A DNA stretch of 64,000 nucleotides from Woeseiaceae bacterium (GTDB lineage Bacteria; Pseudomonadota; Gammaproteobacteria; Steroidobacterales; Woeseiaceae). Positions 57,042 to 64,000 of this stretch are shown here, one piece after another (within the stretch, counting starts at the first letter, position 1; the number at the start of each line of letters is the position of its first letter). The stretch is taken from NCBI GenBank assembly GCA_021773095.1, contig JAJFKR010000027.1, forward strand, positions 111,469 to 175,468, given 5' to 3'. The notes below the pieces were generated by a model. It was not told the origin of the DNA. It made no database searches and saw nothing but the letters and a program-made list of their open reading frames with translations. The position numbers were made by a program, and so were the translations under genes.

Positions 57042-57076
57042 CGTTCAGGTACGGTTCATTGGATACCCCGTAATCT
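57042..57076 (+). promoter_or_regulatory. Candidate PhoP-type tandem-repeat operator with -10
   Basis: CGTTCA (57042-57047) and GGTTCA (57053-57058) are direct repeats spaced by five bases (11-bp period), the layout used by PhoP-family regulators. TAATCT (57071-57076) starts twelve bases after the second repeat, the usual distance in PhoP class I promoters. It lies 82 bp before the gene cluster that ends in a PhoP/PhoQ-like pair, pointing to autoregulation. Confidence 0.5.
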
Positions 57077-57123
57077 TGTCCCCAAGCTGGCAATAAGCCA
57101 GGAATTTACGAAAGGACAGGACC

Positions 57124-57690
57124 ATGAATATCAAACCGAAACTCGCAGCTCTGGCGTCCGCAGCGATGCTTCTCGGAACCTCGGCAGCTTTTGCAGACCA
57201 GGATTATGGTACGTCGCGTAACGATCGCGCGATGTTCGACTATGCCCGGGTCGTTTCCTCACAACCCATTGTGAATTACGTAACCGTTAAGACACCGGTA
57301 CGCGAGTGCTGGGAGGAAACGCAGTACTACACGGTCGCCCCCTATGCGGGTCAAAGGGCCGGTGGAACACTACTCGGAGCTGTTATTGGCGGTGTAATCG
57401 GTCACCAGATCGGCAGCGGCCGCGGAAATGATGCGGCTACCGTTGTTGGGTCCCTGGTTGGCGCTGCTATCGGCAGCGACGCCGCCAGGAAACGTCATGG
57501 CCAAAACGGTAGCGAACAACATGCCCGTCAAATCGAGCGTTGCAAGACGAGCTATCGTGAACATCGCGAGGAGCGCATCGACGGATATCGCGTGACCTAT
57601 CGCTACAACGGCCAGAAGTACGTCACTGAAATGCCCTACGATCCGGGACAGAAGATCCGCGTACGGGTTGACGTTAGGCCGGCCGGGTAA
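57124..57690 (+). CDS. Glycine-zipper 2TM (17-kDa surface antigen type) envelope protein
   Basis: 188 residues; AAAGGACAGG upstream of the ATG. A signal peptide ends at about AAFAD. The centre carries the glycine zipper GGTLLGAVIGGVIGHQIGSGRGNDAATVVGSLVGAAIG, seen in Rickettsia 17-kDa antigen and SlyB/PcpX-type proteins. The C-terminal part CKTSYREHREERIDGYRVTYRYNGQKYVTEMPYDPG is conserved with related proteins. Like SlyB, which is a PhoP-regulated envelope protein in enterics, it stands first behind the candidate PhoP site. Confidence 0.85.
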   Translation: MNIKPKLAALASAAMLLGTSAAFADQDYGTSRNDRAMFDYARVVSSQPIVNYVTVKTPVRECWEETQYYTVAPYAGQRAGGTLLGAVIGGVIGHQIGSGRGNDAATVVGSLVGAAIGSDAARKRHGQNGSEQHARQIERCKTSYREHREERIDGYRVTYRYNGQKYVTEMPYDPGQKIRVRVDVRPAG

Positions 57691-57705
57691 GCCGGGAGAC
57701 CTGAT

Positions 57706-58062
57706 GTGACACGTTTCGTTGCAATCGGCCTGCGCTCATACGACACTTGGCGTATGCGATTGATACCGACATTGTTGATCTTCGTTGCTATGGCCCTGGT
57801 GCCGGTAACGGCTGCTGCCTTCGATCTCGAAGAGTCGCTCCGGGAGCAGCACGTCCAGTATCAGGGCAGGGACGATTATCGAGTGGCACAGTCCGGCGGG
57901 ATGTCGCTGTCTCAGGCGATTGAGTCAGTTCGTCGTCGCACCGGCGGTAAGGTTGTCAGCGCCGAGACTCGTGTCCAGAACGGCCGTGAGGTGCATCACA
58001 TCAAAGTTCTCACCAAGGATGGCAAGGTCAAGACCCACAAGGTCAATGGCCGTAAACGATAA
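57706..58062 (+). CDS. PepSY-like periplasmic protein
   Basis: 118 residues from GTG 57706, with GGGAG upstream; ATG 57754 would shorten the N-terminus but has no ribosome binding site. Signal-like sequence LIPTLLIFVAMALVPVTAAAF. The C-terminal half MSLSQAIESVRRRTGGKVVSAETRVQNGREVHHIKVLTKDG has the PepSY outline. Proteins like this are often encoded directly ahead of PhoPQ-type sensors and may modulate them; that role is inference. It is 23 bp before the response regulator. Confidence 0.8.
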   Translation: MTRFVAIGLRSYDTWRMRLIPTLLIFVAMALVPVTAAAFDLEESLREQHVQYQGRDDYRVAQSGGMSLSQAIESVRRRTGGKVVSAETRVQNGREVHHIKVLTKDGKVKTHKVNGRKR

Positions 58063-58085
58063 CCCTTCAACCAAGGGACGGGAAC

Positions 58086-58772
58086 ATGCGATTACTGGTA
58101 ATTGAAGATGATGTGACATTGCGTGAAACGCTCACGCAGGAACTGATCGAAGTGGGTTTCGCAGTCGAGCAGGCAGCGGACGGTACAGAAGGTCTGTATT
58201 TTGCTCAGGAATACCCAATCGATCTCGCGATTATCGACCTCGGTCTTCCCGGCATGTCGGGTCTCGATATCATCCGCCAGGTTCGAGCTGACGGAAAAAC
58301 CTACCCGATCCTCATACTCACGGCGCGCGATCGCTGGGAGGATAAAGTTGACGGTTTGAGTGCAGGCGCCGATGACTACGTCGTAAAGCCGTTTCATTTT
58401 GAAGAAGTCAGCGCACGCGTGAATGCACTGTTGCGCCGCAGCGGCGGCTGGGCATCCTCGCAACTGGATGCCGGTCCGGTGTCCCTGGATATGTCGCGCC
58501 AGGAATTAAAAGTCGGCGAGGAAGCGATCGAGCTGACGAGTTTCGAGTACAAAATTATCGAGTACCTGATGGTTCGTGCGGGGCAGGTGATATCCAAGGC
58601 GGAACTGACAGATCGTCTTTACGATCAGGATTTTGAACGCGATAGCAATGTCATAGAGGTTTTCATCGGCCGTTTGCGAAAGAAAATGGATCCGGACAAT
58701 TCCATCAAGCCTATTGAAACGCTACGCGGCCGCGGCTATCGCTTCGCGCTGGAGCGTAATCAGCCAGGCTGA
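58086..58772 (+). CDS. OmpR/PhoP-family response regulator
   Basis: 228 residues. Receiver domain with acidic pocket (IEDD, 6-9), phospho-acceptor Asp51 in DLAIIDLGLPGMSG and the conserved Lys in VVKPFHFEE. A winged-helix effector domain follows (LTSFEYKIIEYLM, RDSNVIEVFIGRLRKKMD, ETLRGRGYRF). PhoP-like. It should bind the 11-bp-spaced repeats upstream of the cluster. Seven bases separate it from the kinase gene. Confidence 0.93.
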   Translation: MRLLVIEDDVTLRETLTQELIEVGFAVEQAADGTEGLYFAQEYPIDLAIIDLGLPGMSGLDIIRQVRADGKTYPILILTARDRWEDKVDGLSAGADDYVVKPFHFEEVSARVNALLRRSGGWASSQLDAGPVSLDMSRQELKVGEEAIELTSFEYKIIEYLMVRAGQVISKAELTDRLYDQDFERDSNVIEVFIGRLRKKMDPDNSIKPIETLRGRGYRFALERNQPG

Positions 58773-58779
58773 TAGATCG

Positions 58780-60150
58780 ATGTATTCTCTTAGCAGCCGA
58801 CTCCTGATTTCCGTCAGTGTGCTGCTGTTTTTGTTCTTTGGTGCCACTGTGGCCGTCCTGAATTCCGCATTTACCGAAGCGGGTGAGCAGGCGCGCCGCG
58901 ATATTCTTGATGGTTACATCATCGCCTTACTGGCCGACGCGGAACCGGATGAGGATGCGGAGCTCGCACTGCCCGACAGACTAAGAGAGCCACGCTTCGG
59001 ACAGATCGGCTCCGGTCTATACGGGGAGCTGAGAAACGAGGCAGGGACAGTTATCTGGCGATCCAAGTCGGCTTTGGGTATCGCGATCCCCGAAGGCACT
59101 GACCCTGAGATCGGCAATCAGCTGTTCGCGCGCGAGGCGCTGGCTGATGACACACCGTTGTTGACGCTGAGCCTTGCCGTCGAATGGGAAATCGATGTCG
59201 GAGACTCGAAATCCTACGTGTTCAAGGTGGCGGAAAGCCTGGATTCCTTTAACGCTCAGGTGGCCGGTTTTCGCGGCAAATTGTTTGGCTGGTTCGCGGC
59301 CGTCGCTGCCACCATGCTGCTGGCTTTTTCGTTATTGCTGCGTGGCCTCCTGAAACCACTCAGAAAAATCGAAACGGAAATCGGCGAGATTGAAGGTGGC
59401 AGTCGTGTTTCTCTGTCCAACCAGTTTCCCACTGAGCTAACAGGCGTTGCGCGCAATTTGAATGTATTGATCGATAGCGAGCGCGCCCGATCGGACCGCT
59501 ACCGGCATACACTGGATAATCTTGCTCACAGTCTGAAAACGCCGCTCGCGGCGATGCGAGCGTTGCTCGGAGACCGGCAAAACGCGCAGTTCGGAGAGCG
59601 CTTCAATGAGCAAATTGATCGTATGGATGAGATCGTGCGTTATCAATTGCGCAAACCGGCCGCGTCGGCCACGGATAAGCTGGTGCTTCAGTCGGTACAG
59701 GTTGAAAAAGAGGTGGCACGCTTAATCGATGGTTTGAAGAAGGTCTATCACGATAAAAGTCCCCAATTTGATGTGAGTATTGAAGCCGGTACGGAATTCC
59801 GCGGCGACACGGGAGATTTTCTGGAGCTGGCTGGCAATTTGCTGGATAACGCCTGTAAATGGTGTGACGCGACAGTGCGGATCAGTGTCGTGCCGACGGT
59901 CGGCGCGCGCGCAATCGCCAGCGGCATGGTGCTGACGGTCTCGGATGACGGGCCGGGGATACCGAAAGATGCGGCCGATGCCTTATTGCAAAGAGGCATG
60001 CGTCTCGACGAAGCGACGCCCGGACACGGCATCGGACTTGCTGTCGTAAAAGATATTTCGCACTCATACGGTGGACAACTGTCAATTCAAAAGTCGAATA
60101 TCGGTGGTGCAGAGATTACAGTCTCGATACCGCCGATTGCCTCGGCCTGA
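58780..60150 (+). CDS. PhoQ-like sensor histidine kinase
   Basis: 456 residues from ATG 58780; a longer frame would overlap the regulator. TM1 (SRLLISVSVLLFLFFGATVAVL), an acidic periplasmic domain with a patch rich in Asp/Glu (LLADAEPDEDAELALPD), TM2 near residues 165-190, then HAMP. The phospho-His is His250 in LAHSLKTPLAAM. Catalytic blocks NLLDNACKW, DDGPGIPKDA and GHGIGLAVVKDI are present. The acidic patch fits sensing of divalent cations or antimicrobial peptides as in PhoQ; that is inference. Confidence 0.92.
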   Translation: MYSLSSRLLISVSVLLFLFFGATVAVLNSAFTEAGEQARRDILDGYIIALLADAEPDEDAELALPDRLREPRFGQIGSGLYGELRNEAGTVIWRSKSALGIAIPEGTDPEIGNQLFAREALADDTPLLTLSLAVEWEIDVGDSKSYVFKVAESLDSFNAQVAGFRGKLFGWFAAVAATMLLAFSLLLRGLLKPLRKIETEIGEIEGGSRVSLSNQFPTELTGVARNLNVLIDSERARSDRYRHTLDNLAHSLKTPLAAMRALLGDRQNAQFGERFNEQIDRMDEIVRYQLRKPAASATDKLVLQSVQVEKEVARLIDGLKKVYHDKSPQFDVSIEAGTEFRGDTGDFLELAGNLLDNACKWCDATVRISVVPTVGARAIASGMVLTVSDDGPGIPKDAADALLQRGMRLDEATPGHGIGLAVVKDISHSYGGQLSIQKSNIGGAEITVSIPPIASA

Positions 60151-60166
60151 CCGGATCCAGTCCAAA

Positions 60167-60652
60167 ATGCGAATTCGCTTTATTACGACAGGCGGCACTA
60201 TCGATAAGATCTATTTCGACGCGCTTAGCAAATTCGAGGTGGGCGAGTCAGTCGTGCAACACATCCTCACCGATGGGTTGGTTGAATTCGATTACGATGT
60301 GGTTTCGCTGTTCCAGAAGGACAGTCTTGAGATTGACGATGATGATCGCAAGGCATTGCGCGATTTCATCGCGAACGACGATGCGACGCATTACATCATT
60401 ACCCACGGTACCGACACGATGCCGGAAACGGCCGAAGTTCTGAGCGGTCTCGATGGCAGAACGATCGTTCTAACGGGCGCGCTGACGCCGGCCAGATTCC
60501 GTACCACGGATGCGGTGTTTAATGTCGGGATGGCAGTCGCAACGGTGCAGGTCGCCCAGCCGGGTGTCTACATTTCAATGAGTGGTCAGATCTTCGAAGC
60601 GGGGTTGGTTCGGAAAAATCGTGCAGAAAACCGCTTTGAAAGCACGGAATAG
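60167..60652 (+). CDS. Half-length asparaginase-domain protein
   Basis: 161 residues from ATG 60167, against about 330 for a normal asparaginase. It keeps the N-terminal catalytic set: TTGGTID with the nucleophilic Thr and ITHGTDTMPETAEVL with the second catalytic Thr-Asp, then VLTGALTPARF. The whole C-terminal dimer domain is absent, and the product ends FEAGLVRKNRAENRFESTE. Such short forms exist as a group in proteobacteria, so it may be a real family rather than a truncation. The TAG stop is the start of the 25-bp inverted repeat at 60651. Confidence 0.85.
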   Translation: MRIRFITTGGTIDKIYFDALSKFEVGESVVQHILTDGLVEFDYDVVSLFQKDSLEIDDDDRKALRDFIANDDATHYIITHGTDTMPETAEVLSGLDGRTIVLTGALTPARFRTTDAVFNVGMAVATVQVAQPGVYISMSGQIFEAGLVRKNRAENRFESTE

Positions 60653-60708
60653 ATAAGGTCACTGTCACCTTATCTCTTCCAATAGATAAGGTGACAGTGA
60701 CCTTATCT
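60651..60708. repeat. 25-bp perfect inverted repeat between convergent genes
   Basis: AGATAAGGTCACTGTCACCT begins the left arm (60651-60675); the right arm (60684-60708) is its exact reverse complement, with eight bases between. Each arm is itself close to palindromic (AGATAAGGT and ACCTTATCT). The left arm takes over the asparaginase stop codon. It can form either one 58-base hairpin or two small ones. The origin could be a mobile palindrome of the REP type. Confidence 0.85.
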
Positions 60709-60719
60709 CCATCGATAGG

Positions 60720-60744
60720 GGTCGCGCGCAGGGCGCGCTCCTAC
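60720..60744 (-). repeat. REP-like element, single copy
   Basis: On the minus strand it is identical over all 25 bases to the REP copy at 18123-18147 (GTAGGAGCGCGCCCTGCGCG...). Its GTAG supplies the TAG stop of the aldehyde dehydrogenase gene. It adjoins the 58-bp inverted repeat at 60651-60708. Confidence 0.85.
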
Positions 60745-62258
60745 AGGTCGAAATTGATCCCCTGGGCCAGCGGCAGGTCCTTGCCCCAGTTGATTGTATT
60801 CGTCTGGCGTCGCATGTAGGCCTTCCACGAATCGCTGCCGGCCTCGCGACCGCCGCCGGTTTCTTTCTCGCCGCCGAACGCGCCACCGATCTCTGCGCCA
60901 GAGGTTCCGATATTTACGTTCGCAATTCCGCAATCGGATCCGCCGTTAGACAGGAAATACTCCGCATTCTGCAGGTTGTCCGTAAAAATGGACGAGGATA
61001 GTCCTTGTACAACACCGTTTTGCATGGCAATCGCCTCGTCGAGCGTCTCATAGGAAATCAGATACAGGATTGGACCAAACGTCTCTGATTGCACGATGTC
61101 CCAGCCATTTTCTGCCACCGCGATCGCCGGTGTGATGAAATGCCCCGGGCCATCCAGGCGTTCACCGCCACACAATACTTCACCCCCCGTATCGCGAACG
61201 GCGGCGCACGCTGCTTCCACTCTCTGGACCGATGCCTCGTCTGTCAGCGGCCCCATTAACGTGTCAGGATCCAGGGGATCGCCGATACGAATCTGGCCGT
61301 AGGCCTTAACAAGCGCGTTCCTAAGCTCTTCAAATCGCGAGCTGTGAGCGATGATGCGGCGAGTCGATGTACATCGTTGGCCGGCCGTACCGACCGATCC
61401 GAAAACGATCGCCGGGACCACGAGATCCATATTGGCGTATTCATCGACGATAATGGCGTTATTGCCGCCGAGCTCTAACAGGCATTTCCCCATACGCGAG
61501 GCAACGCGCTCACCGATCTTACGGCCAATAGCACAAGAGCCTGTAAATGAAATCAGGTTGATCCGCCTGTCGTCGACAAACTGCTGTGCGAGTTCGTTGC
61601 TGCCATCGTTGATGAGGAAGAAGATGTTCGGCAGGTCCATGTCGGCCAACGTGTCACAAATGATCTTGTGCACGGCTACACCACACAACGGGGCTTTCGG
61701 CGATGGCTTCCAGATATTCACGTTGCCGCAGATTGCCGCAATGCATGAATTCCACGCATACACAGCAACAGGAAAGTTAAACGCCGAAATCGTGCCGACG
61801 ATACCGAGGGGGTGCCATTGTTCGTACATACGATGTTGCGGCCGCTCCGAATGCATCGTCCGTCCGTACATCATGCGCGACTGGCCGACGGCGAAATCGG
61901 CAATATCGATCATCTCCTGAACTTCGCCATCACCTTCTGATTTGATCTTGCCCATTTCGAGGGAGACAAGACAGCCGAGTGCGTCTTTGTGCTTTCGAAG
62001 GCCATTCGCAATATTTCGAATGGCCTCGCCACGTACCGGGGCAGGGACCGCGCGCCAGGCAATGAACGCCTCTTGTGCCGCTGTTACGACTTGTTCGTAT
62101 TCGGCTGCTGTGGTCGAGCGAACGCTGGCGATAACCTCATTGGTGGCCGGATTGACTGATTCGATCAGGCCAGCTGCTTCGCCAGCGCTCGAAGTGTCGC
62201 CGATCCAGGTACCGTCATTAACTGCGCCAAGGCCCAGTCGATCCAGAATTTCTTTCAT
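60741..62258 (-). CDS. ALDH7-family (antiquitin-type) aldehyde dehydrogenase
   Basis: 505 residues from ATG 62258. Catalytic Cys296 is in GTAGQRCTSTRR, the general base Glu262 in LLELGGNN, and FNFPVAVYAWN is the cofactor-side block. The C-terminus GGGREAGSDSWKAYMRRQTNTINWGKDLPLAQGINFDL is diagnostic for antiquitin/AmaB, which oxidises alpha-aminoadipic or piperideine-6-carboxylate semialdehyde in lysine breakdown. No other lysine catabolic gene is adjacent. The upstream 253-bp gap is shared with the class II DAHP synthase gene. Confidence 0.93.
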   Translation of the reverse strand: MKEILDRLGLGAVNDGTWIGDTSSAGEAAGLIESVNPATNEVIASVRSTTAAEYEQVVTAAQEAFIAWRAVPAPVRGEAIRNIANGLRKHKDALGCLVSLEMGKIKSEGDGEVQEMIDIADFAVGQSRMMYGRTMHSERPQHRMYEQWHPLGIVGTISAFNFPVAVYAWNSCIAAICGNVNIWKPSPKAPLCGVAVHKIICDTLADMDLPNIFFLINDGSNELAQQFVDDRRINLISFTGSCAIGRKIGERVASRMGKCLLELGGNNAIIVDEYANMDLVVPAIVFGSVGTAGQRCTSTRRIIAHSSRFEELRNALVKAYGQIRIGDPLDPDTLMGPLTDEASVQRVEAACAAVRDTGGEVLCGGERLDGPGHFITPAIAVAENGWDIVQSETFGPILYLISYETLDEAIAMQNGVVQGLSSSIFTDNLQNAEYFLSNGGSDCGIANVNIGTSGAEIGGAFGGEKETGGGREAGSDSWKAYMRRQTNTINWGKDLPLAQGINFDL

Positions 62259-62426
62259 CGTTATGCTCCAAAGGTCGGCGCGCATTGTGCCAATGTCGCA
62301 GCGTGCTTGCCACAGTTGCAAGCTTGAGAAAAATGGTGCGAAATCAACCGCTTCGGGTGATGAGTTGTGTGACCCCGGAAGTTCCTTCAAAAAGACTGTC
62401 TAAACTATTGATTACATGAGAAACTT

Positions 62427-62455
62427 TTGAGCCTCAAAACCACTCATGGCATAGT
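62427..62455 (+). promoter_or_regulatory. Promoter of the DAHP synthase gene
   Basis: TTGAGC (62427-62432) and CATAGT (62450-62455) are 17 bp apart, with TGG just before the -10 as an extended -10 element. The start codon is 57 bp downstream. The rest of the 253-bp intergenic region shows no other gene. Confidence 0.45.
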
Positions 62456-62511
62456 CCGCGTTTTCCGACCGACGAACCGTGGGTCAATGTAAACCTGGAA
62501 GAAGCGACACC

Positions 62512-63867
62512 GTGAGCAGAACCCTACCGAAAAATGATTGGCATCCCGCGAGCTGGCAGAGCAAGGAGGCGTTGCAACAGGCCTCTTACCCGGATCTGGC
62601 GGCCCTTGATCGGGCCGTGGCAGACCTCAGCCGGCTCCCACCCATTACGACATCGTGGGAGGTTGACGACCTGAAGGCGCATTTCGCAAAAGCGCAGCGT
62701 GGTGAGGCTTTTGTGCTGCAAGGCGGTGACTGCGCGGAAACATTTGACGAATGCACGTCAGAAAATATTGTCGCCAAGCTGAAGATTCTGCTGCAGATGA
62801 GTCTCGTGATGATTTACGGCATGAAAAAGCCGGTAGTTCGGGTCGGACGCATGGCCGGCCAATACGCGAAGCCGCGTTCTGCGGATACTGAAACTCGCGA
62901 TGGATTAACCCTGCCGAGCTTTCGCGGAGATCTCGTCAACCGCAGTGGATTTACGGCCGACGAGCGTATACCGAACCCACAGATGATCCTGCGCGGTTAT
63001 GAACGAGCATCGCTGACCCTGAATTTTGTGCGCTCGTTGATTGATGGCGGGTTCGCTGATCTGCATCATCCGGAATACTGGGATCTGGACTGGGTCGGGC
63101 ATTCGTCGGCAGCGGCCGAGTATCACAATATCGTTTCATCGATATCGGATTCGCTGGATTTTCTGGAAACGGTTTCCGGGCGCCAGTTCCATCGCACTCA
63201 GCGCGCCAATATTTACGCAGCGCACGAAGGCCTGCACCTTCATTACGAGCAGGCGCAGACACGCTACCTCGATCGGCGTGAGCGGTGGTACAACCTCACC
63301 ACGCACTTCCCCTGGATCGGTATGCGGACCGCGCAGCTGGATGGCGCACACCTTGAGTATTTTCGTGGCATAACCAATCCGGTCGGCGTGAAAATTGGCC
63401 CCGGAATGACGCGTGAATGGTTGCAAGGCCTTGTTGAATCGTTGAATCCGAACAATGAGCCGGGTCGACTAACGCTGATTCATCGTTTCGGTGCGAAATC
63501 GATCGAAGAGCATTTGCCCGAAATGATCCGCACGATTAAGGAAATGGGAACATCCGTTCTTTGGGTGTGTGATCCCATGCACGGCAATACCGAGAGCACA
63601 TCGGATGGCACAAAAACGCGCCGCTTCGAGAATGTTGTTGCGGAGCTGGAGTCGGCGTTTATGGTGCACAAATCCATGGGTAGTTACCTCGGCGGCGTTC
63701 ACCTCGAATTGACCGGTGAGAACGTTACCGAATGCACAGGGGGCGCGCGGGGGCTGACCGATGCCGATCTGGCCCGCGCCTACAAGTCGACGGTCGATCC
63801 CCGCCTCAACTACGAGCAAGCGATGGAAATCGCAATGCGCATAGCAGGCCTAAATAAACAACCGTAG
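62512..63867 (+). CDS. Class II 3-deoxy-7-phosphoheptulonate synthase
   Basis: 451 residues from GTG 62512 (AGAAG seven bases upstream); GTG 62479 is an in-frame alternative. The plant/type II signatures are FVLQGGDCAETFDEC, VVRVGRMAGQYAKPRS, FHRTQRANIYAAHEGLHLHYE and SVLWVCDPMHGNTE. It condenses PEP with erythrose-4-phosphate, the first step of the shikimate pathway. No N-terminal regulatory extension of note. A T-rich terminator follows at once. Confidence 0.95.
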   Translation: MSRTLPKNDWHPASWQSKEALQQASYPDLAALDRAVADLSRLPPITTSWEVDDLKAHFAKAQRGEAFVLQGGDCAETFDECTSENIVAKLKILLQMSLVMIYGMKKPVVRVGRMAGQYAKPRSADTETRDGLTLPSFRGDLVNRSGFTADERIPNPQMILRGYERASLTLNFVRSLIDGGFADLHHPEYWDLDWVGHSSAAAEYHNIVSSISDSLDFLETVSGRQFHRTQRANIYAAHEGLHLHYEQAQTRYLDRRERWYNLTTHFPWIGMRTAQLDGAHLEYFRGITNPVGVKIGPGMTREWLQGLVESLNPNNEPGRLTLIHRFGAKSIEEHLPEMIRTIKEMGTSVLWVCDPMHGNTESTSDGTKTRRFENVVAELESAFMVHKSMGSYLGGVHLELTGENVTECTGGARGLTDADLARAYKSTVDPRLNYEQAMEIAMRIAGLNKQP

Positions 63868-63907
63868 GAGATTCTATGGCGATTAGCGATAGGCGATCTC
63901 CTTTTTT
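63866..63907 (+). terminator. Rho-independent terminator after the DAHP synthase gene
   Basis: AGGAGAT (63866-63872) pairs with ATCTCCT (63896-63902), extended inward by CTAT/ATAG (63874-63877 and 63889-63892), followed by a six-T run. The stem begins within the TAG stop. The leading CCGTAGGAG is shared with the REP at 18121, so it may be a decayed REP-like head. Confidence 0.8.
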
Positions 63908-63922
63908 ATGAAGGATTGCTGA

Positions 63923-64000
63923 TTGGTCATCAGTGTGAAGGCGATTCTAACTATTTTTCGGGCAAGAACGACCTTGGCAGCGATCTTTGGCAGCCCTTTG
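63923..64000 (+). CDS. Start of a further gene, cut by the window edge
   Basis: TTG 63923 is preceded by AAGGA seven bases upstream and opens a frame that remains open to base 64000: LVISVKAILTIFRARTTLAA and onward, mostly hydrophobic with basic residues, like a signal or membrane segment. GTG 63935 is an alternative start. Only 26 codons are visible, so no family can be named. Confidence 0.4.
   Translation, partial: MVISVKAILTIFRARTTLAAIFGSPL

Noticed and set aside
63861..63870. A fourth REP copy at the aroG-type gene stop (CCGTAGGAG)
   Set aside because: Only nine bases match; the following sequence forms a normal terminator stem and not the GCGCGC palindrome.

Overview
The window reads as chromosomal DNA of a Gram-negative, free-living, aerobic gammaproteobacterium. 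The evidence is the complete ruvC-ruvA-ruvB-ybgC-tolQRAB-pal-cpoB block followed by tRNA-Lys, a separate RelA-type (p)ppGpp synthetase, outer-membrane proteins and lipoproteins, an AcnA/SucAB TCA set, a ribosomal oxygenase of the YcfD type and a ThrA-type aspartokinase/homoserine dehydrogenase fusion. An alkane hydroxylase, a CadC-like regulator with TPRs and REP-like palindromes would suit a marine or soil heterotroph. Placement near Woeseiales or Steroidobacterales is only an inference. No insertion sequence, prophage, CRISPR array or rRNA operon was seen.

Layout. 1-8.1 kb: end of a PQQ-type sugar dehydrogenase, fhs, a small ribbon-helix-helix-like gene with a short and probably truncated partner, a CadC/TPR regulator, arfB, an MFS transporter and a PLP decarboxylase. 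8.1-12.5 kb is the most accessory-looking part: an outer-membrane barrel, a microcin-like peptide with a double-glycine-type leader facing a CPBP intramembrane protease, alkB, a lipoprotein cytochrome c and a DUF5658 protein. 12.5-18.1 kb: sucA-sucB-lpdA, closed by a paired REP element, then an AGCS symporter. 19.8-23.3 kb: nfeD-qmcA and relA. 23.4-31.6 kb: yebC, ruvCAB, ybgC, the Tol-Pal operon and tRNA-Lys, followed by a large hairpin element. 31.8-36.6 kb: thrA-thrB-thrC with overlapping ends. 36.6-41.1 kb: a NERD protein, a macrodomain protein, and a four-gene metal-acquisition cluster (small secreted Cys/His protein, outer-membrane barrel, ZnuA-like binding protein, ZnuB-like permease) without an ABC ATPase. 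41.1-46.5 kb: tatD and an ABC-2 exporter, a secreted VNG-repeat solenoid, a YgjP-type metalloprotease and DUF2333. 46.5-56.3 kb: acnA, mnmA, NUDIX, DUF7931, ribosomal oxygenase, purB, fumC and a CoA-type NUDIX. 56.3-60.2 kb: mazG, then an envelope operon of a glycine-zipper protein, a PepSY-like protein and a PhoP/PhoQ-like two-component system behind a tandem-repeat operator candidate. 60.2-64 kb: a half-length asparaginase domain, a large hairpin and a REP, an ALDH7-type dehydrogenase, a class II DAHP synthase with a clear terminator, and the start of one more gene.

The strongest candidates for undescribed biology are the microcin-like peptide with its CPBP neighbour (8.9-10.0 kb), the ATPase-less metal cluster (37.7-41.1 kb), and REP copies whose GTAG end supplies the TAG stop codons of three different genes. 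Secondary candidates are the RHH-like gene with an 8-bp-spaced repeat in its promoter and the VNG solenoid. All functions are inferred from sequence motifs by eye; no database search was run.
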